NCBI GenBank assembly: GCA_003151895.1
Contig: PLYX01000230.1
Coordinates: forward strand, 1-26,776
DNA length: 26,776 nucleotides
Source: Solirubrobacterales bacterium
GTDB taxonomy: Bacteria; Actinomycetota; Thermoleophilia; Solirubrobacterales; Solirubrobacteraceae
Direction of reading: 5' to 3'
Shown: positions 22,962 to 26,776 of the stretch, piece after piece
Layout of the letters: each line of letters starts with the position of its first letter
Numbering within the stretch: position 1 is the stretch's first letter
Notes under the pieces: model-generated
Seen by the model: only the letters and a program-made list of their open reading frames with translations
The model's database searches: none
What the model was told of the DNA's origin: nothing
Program-made: the position numbers and the translations under genes

Positions 22962-23309
22962 ATGTGGGACGTCGAGGTCACAGACCAGTTCGTACAGTGG
23001 TGGGACACCCTGAGCGTCGAGGAGCAAGAATCGATCAAGGCCGTGGTCGACATGCTCGAGCAGCGTGGCCCGGGCCTCGGCCGGCCGCTCGTCGACACCA
23101 TCAAGGGCTCCCGGCACGCCAACTTGAAGGAGCTGCGGACAACCATGATCCGCGTGCTGTTCGCGTTCGATCCCACGCGCACCGCGATCCTCCTGATCGG
23201 CGGCGACAAGCGCGGCCGCTTCAAGGAGTTCTATGCGCAAATGATCCCGCTCGCCGACGACCTCCTCGACGAGCACCTCAAAGAGCTTGAAAGCGAAGGA
23301 GCACCCTAG
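22962..23309 (+). CDS. higB: HigB-type toxin (RelE/Gp49-like), pair 2
   Basis: The 115 residues run MWDVEVTDQFVQWWDTL, LGRPLVDTIKGSRHANLKEL, IRVLFAFDPTRTAILLIGGD and FYAQMIPLADDLLDEHL, the standard HigB/Gp49 fold of about 110 residues. It would cleave mRNA on ribosomes and be held by the HigA protein encoded immediately after (TAG then ATG without a gap). The start at ATG 22962 fits the promoter; upstream in-frame starts lie before or in the promoter and are rejected. Confidence 0.85.
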   Translation: MWDVEVTDQFVQWWDTLSVEEQESIKAVVDMLEQRGPGLGRPLVDTIKGSRHANLKELRTTMIRVLFAFDPTRTAILLIGGDKRGRFKEFYAQMIPLADDLLDEHLKELESEGAP

Positions 23310-23639
23310 ATGCCCATCAAAACCACAAGCTTCAACAAGCTGACCGAGCGGGCTCACCAGCGCAACCCTAACTGGGGCGCCAACGTCGCCGAGTACCGGC
23401 GCGCGATGGAAGACGCGCTCGCGCTCGCCGAGCTGCGCAACTCGCGCAACGTCACCCAGATCGAGCTCGCCGCCCAGCTCGGGATCACCCAGGGCAACGT
23501 CTCCCGGCTGGAGGCGCGCAGCGAGATCTACCTCTCCACCCTGCGCTCCTATATCGAGGCGCTCGGCGGTCATCTGGAGATCACCGCCGTCTTCGATGAC
23601 GACCGCCGTCCCATAGCCGTCGGCCCAAGCGAGGGCTGA
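23310..23639 (+). CDS. higA: HigA-type XRE antitoxin, pair 2
   Basis: The 109 residues include the HTH_3 domain ALAELRNSRNVTQIELAAQL, GITQGNVSRLEAR and LSTLRSYIEALGG (about 37-87). The ATG follows the toxin stop directly. It should neutralise HigB and repress the promoter at 22929. A third small gene starts three bases after its stop. Confidence 0.85.
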   Translation: MPIKTTSFNKLTERAHQRNPNWGANVAEYRRAMEDALALAELRNSRNVTQIELAAQLGITQGNVSRLEARSEIYLSTLRSYIEALGGHLEITAVFDDDRRPIAVGPSEG

Positions 23640-23642
23640 ACG

Positions 23643-23852
23643 ATGAGCAAACGCACCAACAGCAACGGTTCGACCAGCAACGGTTCGCAGACCGTCTACG
23701 CCGTGATCGACGGCAAACGCGTCCCGCTCACCTACGACGTCGCGCGCCGCATCGCTCAGCAAGCGCACCTGCTGGCTCTCGGCGACCCCGAGTACGCAGC
23801 GGAAATGACCGCCGCGGCCGGGCGGGCGGAGCACCGACCAGCCGCGGCCTGA
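23643..23852 (+). CDS. Unknown small protein with PAAA tail, downstream of HigBA
   Basis: The 69 residues comprise a Ser/Asn-rich start, VYAVIDGKRVPLTYDVARRI, and a helical end (QQAHLLALGDPEYAAEMTAA to RPAAA). The gene at 26480 is a paralogue, with similar DGK-x-VP pattern and a nearly identical last 30 codons. No known family was recognised. Its place as third gene of a HigBA operon, and of a Fic gene elsewhere, suggests an accessory role to toxins, but it could be a repeat passenger. Confidence 0.65.
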   Translation: MSKRTNSNGSTSNGSQTVYAVIDGKRVPLTYDVARRIAQQAHLLALGDPEYAAEMTAAAGRAEHRPAAA

Positions 23853-24003
23853 GAGCCGGGCGGCGGCATACGCGGCGCGATCGGCTCGCCCCCGTTCGCT
23901 CACCCCGCTCAGACGCGGGGCAGGGACGCCCCGCGCCCACCGGCCTTTGCGCCTGCTCGGGCTGCGCGGATGCGGCCCAAATGCACACCCCTCATCCGCC
24001 GCG
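23853..24003 (+). repeat. Repeat A copy 4 with the shared gene-end flank
   Basis: Segments lie at 23903-23908, 23914-23921 and 23928-23935, and the tail from GCCTGCTCGGG is intact with small changes. The flank from the stop codon (TGAGAGCCGGGC) resembles those at 22317 and 26672. Confidence 0.8.
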
Positions 24004-24069
24004 GGCTTGTCCTTTCGGTCGTAGGCCCATCCCATCGTGGCTCTGCTCATCCAGCCAGCAGCGCCGCGT

Positions 24070-24112
24070 GAGGAGCCCGCGCCTGGAAGCACCAGGTCGT
24101 GAGTACCCGCCC
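24070..24112 (+). repeat. Repeat D copy 5
   Basis: CCTGG, AAGCA, CCAGG (24082-24096): the stem is kept but the loop is now 5 bases. TCGTGAG follows, as in D copy 1. Repeat C is absent in this spacer. Confidence 0.75.
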
Positions 24113-24130
24113 GGGCCGGGCTGCGAACCG

Positions 24131-24182
24131 GGCGGCGCGTGTCCAGCTTGGCCGCCGCGGTCGGATGGGAGAGCAGGAACCT
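24131..24182 (+). repeat. Repeat L copy 5
   Basis: GGCGGCGCGTGTCC to GGATGGGAGAGCAGG and AACCT, with the next ATG and the codons for MRTLED shared with copy 4. Confidence 0.85.
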
Positions 24183-24680
24183 ATGCGCACGCTTGAGGAC
24201 GGCCCCCAACCGATGAATGACCTTTCCGAGGCGCTGCTTTCTGTTGGCGAGACAAAGCTCGGAATCCAAGCCGCGATGTCTATCGGCTACGACACGCAGG
24301 CACTGGGCTTGATGGCCGTGGCGGTTGCGCTCGCCGGCCTGAACGTCGCGCTTATGAGCGAGCTGGGCGTCCTGTGGTGGCTGCCGCTTACCGGACTGAC
24401 GATGTCCCTGGCGATCGGCGTCGTGGCGATCTCGCAGCCGGAGATCGAGACCGGCCAGAACTTGTCCTTGGCCATCGCCATGAACGGCGATGTCGAGGCG
24501 AGGCGTCGGTTGCTGCTCAGGAGCGTCGCCTATGCCATCGACGCGAACATCGAATCGCTGGCCGGCAAGCTGGTGTTGGTGACTCGGGCGACGGCCCTGA
24601 TCGGGCTCGCGTTCGTGCTGCTTGGCATAGCCCAGCTTGCTCCCGTTGTCTACGATCTGGCCACAAGGATGTCCACGTAG
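24183..24680 (+). CDS. Small membrane protein, three predicted TM segments (module 3)
   Basis: The 165 residues begin with the leader-derived MRTLED. An amphipathic helix (MNDLSEALLSVGETKLG) is followed by TM segments at about 38-57 and 64-84, a soluble stretch (NGDVEARRRLLLRSVAYAID), and a last TM at about 131-155. The layout equals that of the protein at 19692, though the sequence is not clearly homologous. ATG 24213 (MNDLSE) may be the original start before the leader was fused. The small basic protein follows after 19 bases. Confidence 0.65.
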   Translation: MRTLEDGPQPMNDLSEALLSVGETKLGIQAAMSIGYDTQALGLMAVAVALAGLNVALMSELGVLWWLPLTGLTMSLAIGVVAISQPEIETGQNLSLAIAMNGDVEARRRLLLRSVAYAIDANIESLAGKLVLVTRATALIGLAFVLLGIAQLAPVVYDLATRMST

Positions 24681-24699
24681 CCCGCTAGGATTAGAGTCA

Positions 24700-24906
24700 A
24701 TGGCCCGCAGAACCAGACACCTGAGTACTCCGCATCCAGCCGGCGAGCACGTCGGTGAGGACAGCCGTGCCGAGCGGGCGCTGCCCGAGCAGGGCGAGTT
24801 GAGGATCACTCAAGATGTCGGCCCGTCGGGACTCGGTCTCATCCCTCGCCAGATGGCGCGGCGTATCGCTGAAGCGGTTTCGCGCGGCCGATCCAGCCAC
24901 GCCTGA
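24700..24906 (+). CDS. Small basic-tailed protein (module 3 partner)
   Basis: The 68 residues begin MARRTRHLSTPHPAGEH and end in GLIPRQMARRIAEAVSRGRS, again a cationic helix. Only AGGA, about 10 bases before the ATG, hints at ribosome binding. It has no recognised family. Its stop is 42 bases before the pairing segments of repeat A copy 5. Confidence 0.5.
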   Translation: MARRTRHLSTPHPAGEHVGEDSRAERALPEQGELRITQDVGPSGLGLIPRQMARRIAEAVSRGRSSHA

Positions 24907-24947
24907 GCTTCCCACCCCGGCAGGGCTGGGCCGGGCCGAGTCCATCA

Positions 24948-24980
24948 CCCCGCTCAGACGCGGGGCATGGACGCCCCGCG
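24948..24980 (+). repeat. Repeat A copy 5 with a start codon in its loop
   Basis: The segments are 24948-24953, 24959-24966 and 24973-24980. The loop AGGGAC of other copies reads ATGGAC here, and that ATG (24967) opens the DUF6883-like copy 2. The conserved tail is replaced by the gene. Confidence 0.85.
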
Positions 24981-25338
24981 CGTTGGCGAGCTGCTTCCGC
25001 GCGGGGCGGAGGCGTTCGGCGTGCGCCGGAAGCTCGCCACCTACTCGCTGGACGTCGCCCACGAAAAAGGCGGTCCCAAGGCCCGGGGCTTCAAGCTCAT
25101 CCTCGGCATCACGATCGACGCGATCGACTACCTCGAAGCTCAGATCCAGGCCGGTATCCTGCTCATCCCGATCACCGAAGTGCTCGAGAACCCGCCCTGG
25201 GGGATCAAGTGCGTCGTGATCGTGCCAGTCCGCGGGCTGGGCGAGAAGAGCGGCCGCGTCGTGGACATCACCACCGTCTGGCAGTTCGACGAACCCCATG
25301 CCCCGCCGCGCCTTGTTACCGTCTACATCGACGGCTAG
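24967..25338 (+). CDS. DUF6883-like protein, copy 2
   Basis: The 123 residues begin MDAPRVGELLPRG: the first five come from repeat A, and homology to copy 1 (5578) starts at VGELLPRG. The same landmarks follow: VAHEKGGPKARGFKLILGI, WGIKCVV (W replaces Y) and DITTVWQFDEP, PRLVTVY. The DUF4926-like gene follows with the same 12-base gap as in copy 1. The start codon lies in a hairpin loop, so folding may limit or permit translation. Confidence 0.65.
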   Translation: MDAPRVGELLPRGAEAFGVRRKLATYSLDVAHEKGGPKARGFKLILGITIDAIDYLEAQIQAGILLIPITEVLENPPWGIKCVVIVPVRGLGEKSGRVVDITTVWQFDEPHAPPRLVTVYIDG

Positions 25339-25350
25339 ACTGGAGGAATC

Positions 25351-25584
25351 ATGGCCACACGCGTCAAGCAGGCAATCGGCGAAATCGACGTCGTCGCCTT
25401 TACCACGGCGATCGACAAGGTCCAGGGAACCGGCAAGTGGCCCGCCGGGACAGAGGGCACCGTCGTCAGCGACTACGGCGACCACAAGGAAGTCGAGATC
25501 TCCGACAATCGCGGCGTCGCGCTGGACTTCCCCGTCGTCCCCGTCGAGCAGCTCAAGCTCGTCGAGAAGCACTCTCTCCACTGA
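25351..25584 (+). CDS. DUF4926-like protein, copy 2
   Basis: The 77 residues have IGEIDVVAFTTAIDK, KWPAGTEGTVVSDYGDHKEV, VALDFPVVPVEQLKLVEKH. It lacks the nine-residue insert of copy 1 and is nearer the typical length. GGAGG stands 7 bases before the ATG. It is probably cotranslated with the DUF6883-like protein. Confidence 0.65.
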   Translation: MATRVKQAIGEIDVVAFTTAIDKVQGTGKWPAGTEGTVVSDYGDHKEVEISDNRGVALDFPVVPVEQLKLVEKHSLH

Positions 25585-25602
25585 GGGCGAGCTTTGCCCT
25601 CA
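25582..25602 (+). terminator. Hairpin containing the stop codon of DUF4926-like copy 2
   Basis: TGAGGGC pairs perfectly with GCCCTCA across GAGCTTT; the TGA is the stop codon. No T-run follows. Sixty bases beyond it are shared with 6244-6303. Confidence 0.5.
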
Positions 25603-25647
25603 ACGCCTCATTGATCGCCCGATCACGCAGCGATCCGCAACCCAAGA

Positions 25648-25695
25648 GGAGCCTGCGCCTGTGAGCTTCCAGGTTGTGAATAGCCGGCACAGCCG
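25648..25695 (+). repeat. Repeat D copy 6
   Basis: CCTGTGAGCTTCCAGG (25658-25673) has one mismatch in the palindrome. TTGTGAATAGCCGGC follows. Repeats C and L are absent; the Fic gene comes next. Confidence 0.7.
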
Positions 25696-25774
25696 TCCCC
25701 GTCTGCGTTGGTCTGGCCCCCGGCGGGGGCGCGCTCCGGCAAAAAGTCTCCGCAGCCCGCCGTATGGTCGTGCG

Positions 25775-26458
25775 GTGACCCCCAGCTATGGCGAGCCGTT
25801 CCGCGGCTTCCGCGACCATGCCGAGTCTCCGTTCTTCCGCGCGCCGGGCCATAGCCCGGAGGAAACCTGGGAGCTCAGCGTTGACCAGCTCGCCCACCTC
25901 CTCGTAAACCTCGGCCCACTCGCGGCGGCCGGCCCAATCGAGATGTCCAGCGCGCTGCTGTGCTCCTGGCACCGCGAGATCTTTGGTGCCCTCTTCCCCG
26001 AGCACGCCGGACGCCTGCGCAGCTTCCGACACGGAGAGTGGGAGCACGTCTACTTCGGCGGGCACGTCGGCACACGCCAACCCCGAGACATCCGGGTCTA
26101 CCGCGGAACCAGCCCCCGCGAACTCCCCGGCCGGCTGCGCAAGATATGCACCGAGTTCAACACCGCCGCCGCGGCTATCCGCGCGTCCCCAACCGCCGAC
26201 AGCTTCGACGCCGTTCATGCCGCCACACGCCTCTACGCCAAGGTCCTCCGTGCACACCCGTTCCTCGACGGCAACCTCCGCGCCACCACGATCACGCTCA
26301 ACGCGGCACTGCTCACGCTTGGCCTTCCCCGCGTCCGGTTCAACGACATCGACCTGCATGACGATCTGCTCGGTATCGCGTTCGTCGGCAAACACGACCC
26401 CTACCGCCCACTCGCGGAAGAGATAACCAAAATCTTCCAAAACACCGATCCCGCTTGA
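25775..26458 (+). CDS. Fic-domain protein (AMPylase/Doc-type toxin candidate)
   Basis: The 227 residues carry the Fic motif HPFLDGNLR (161-169), with the catalytic His and the Asp, Gly, Asn and Arg of HPFx[D/E]GNxR; the usual second G or K before the Arg is Leu. An upstream YAKVLRAHPF helix and the RGTSPRELPGRL flap-like stretch fit. Fic proteins transfer AMP or other phosphoryl groups to proteins. I see no (S/T)xxxE(G/N) inhibitory motif in the protein, so it may need an outside antitoxin; the next gene is a candidate. The start is GTG 25775, six bases after TATGGT, so a leaderless message is possible. No closer ATG fits. Confidence 0.8.
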   Translation: MTPSYGEPFRGFRDHAESPFFRAPGHSPEETWELSVDQLAHLLVNLGPLAAAGPIEMSSALLCSWHREIFGALFPEHAGRLRSFRHGEWEHVYFGGHVGTRQPRDIRVYRGTSPRELPGRLRKICTEFNTAAAAIRASPTADSFDAVHAATRLYAKVLRAHPFLDGNLRATTITLNAALLTLGLPRVRFNDIDLHDDLLGIAFVGKHDPYRPLAEEITKIFQNTDPA

Positions 26459-26479
26459 CGATTGTCCTATCCTTAAACG

Positions 26480-26674
26480 ATGATCAAGTACACCGACTAT
26501 CACGGTCCCCAAGGCGACTACGCTGTCGTCGACGGCAAGATCGTGCCGTTCACCCCGGAGATCGCACGCGACATGGCCCAGCAGGCGCACCTGCTGGCCC
26601 TCGGCGACCCCGAGTACGCAGCGGAAATGACCGCCGCCGCCGAGCGCGCGGAGCGCCGGCCCGCCGCGGCCTGA
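26480..26674 (+). CDS. Unknown small protein with PAAA tail, downstream of Fic
   Basis: The 64 residues begin MIKYTDYHGPQGDYAVVDGK, continue IVPFTPEIARDM and end with AQQAHLLALGDPEYAAEMTA to RPAAA. It is the paralogue of 23643, with the last 30 codons about 90% identical at DNA level. TAAAER resembles the Fic-inhibitor motif TxxxE(G/N) only up to the Glu, and the paralogue has TAAAGR, so antitoxin function is a guess from position. Confidence 0.6.
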   Translation: MIKYTDYHGPQGDYAVVDGKIVPFTPEIARDMAQQAHLLALGDPEYAAEMTAAAERAERRPAAA

Positions 26675-26776
26675 GAGCCGGGCACCGGCGTCCACGGCAC
26701 GCGGCGCGATCGGTGCGCTGCTGTTCGCGCACCCCGCTCAGACGCGGGGCAGGGACGCCCCGCGCCCACCGGCCGT
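26672..26776 (+). repeat. Repeat A copy 6, cut by the window end
   Basis: The flank from TGAGAGCCGGGC is followed by segments 26732-26737, 26743-26750 and 26757-26764. The window ends in the conserved CACCGG region. Confidence 0.85.

Noticed and set aside
22896..24809. Open minus-strand frame of 637 codons across HigBA and module 3
   Set aside because: It runs through repeats A, D and L and several well-supported plus-strand genes and shows no domain; high GC makes such frames common.
19368..26776. Classical integron attC sites
   Set aside because: No GTTRRRY/RYYYAAC core pairs were found in the spacers, and the repeats are longer and multipartite; no integrase gene is in the window.
1..26776. 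CRISPR array
   Set aside because: Repeats are not evenly spaced short direct repeats with unique spacers, and no Cas genes were seen.

Overview
The window is high-GC DNA read as an actinobacterial chromosome, most likely class Thermoleophilia (Solirubrobacter/Conexibacter-like). This rests on the GC-biased codon use and on two giant secreted proteins (NHL-type and cysteine-module type, 15520..19188 and 11564..15466, minus) of a kind familiar from that class. The taxon is inferred from protein style, not from a marker gene.

Left part (1..2761): the 5' part of a superfamily II helicase leaves the window on the minus strand. A G-quadruplex-prone spacer separates it from a plus-strand pair, a membrane-anchored TlpA-like thioredoxin overlapping a GalT-like HIT-fold uridylyltransferase. 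Middle part (2762..11534): accessory genes and debris. An archaeal-type AAA ATPase lies behind a double-palindrome promoter, divergent from an AAA/DUF4143 ATPase. Then come a DUF6883-like/DUF4926-like pair, two IS remnants, a tandem cold-shock/DUF3825 protein, remnants of another ATPase and of a VapC toxin, an intact AbiE-type toxin-antitoxin pair, and a TetR regulator with an extra C-terminal winged helix. A stem-loop repeat (family S) sits at several gene or remnant ends. Then come the two giant exoprotein genes, an apparent minus-strand operon.

Right part (19200..26776): a cassette-like array with every gene on the plus strand. It holds three modules of a small membrane protein followed by a small basic-tailed protein, two HigB/HigA-type pairs, a second DUF6883-like/DUF4926-like pair, a Fic protein, and two copies of an unrecognised small protein with a shared C-terminus. 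The spacers are built from the same four repeat families in the same order, though not all are present each time: A (three-segment hairpin just after a stop codon), C (two-tier stem-loop), D (16-nt palindrome), L (leader carrying the next start codon). Repeats A and S intrude into coding sequences and supply start codons or C-terminal residues; leader L supplies the first residues of two unrelated membrane proteins. This modular exchange of gene ends resembles an integron cassette array in outline, but no attC consensus or integrase was seen. It is the most novel-looking feature of the window.

Part of a DUF6883/DUF4926 module plus repeats L and D also occurs at 5533..6340, so the exchange system reaches beyond the main array. 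Functions of the array genes are largely toxin-antitoxin or unknown; a defence or stabilisation role is inference.
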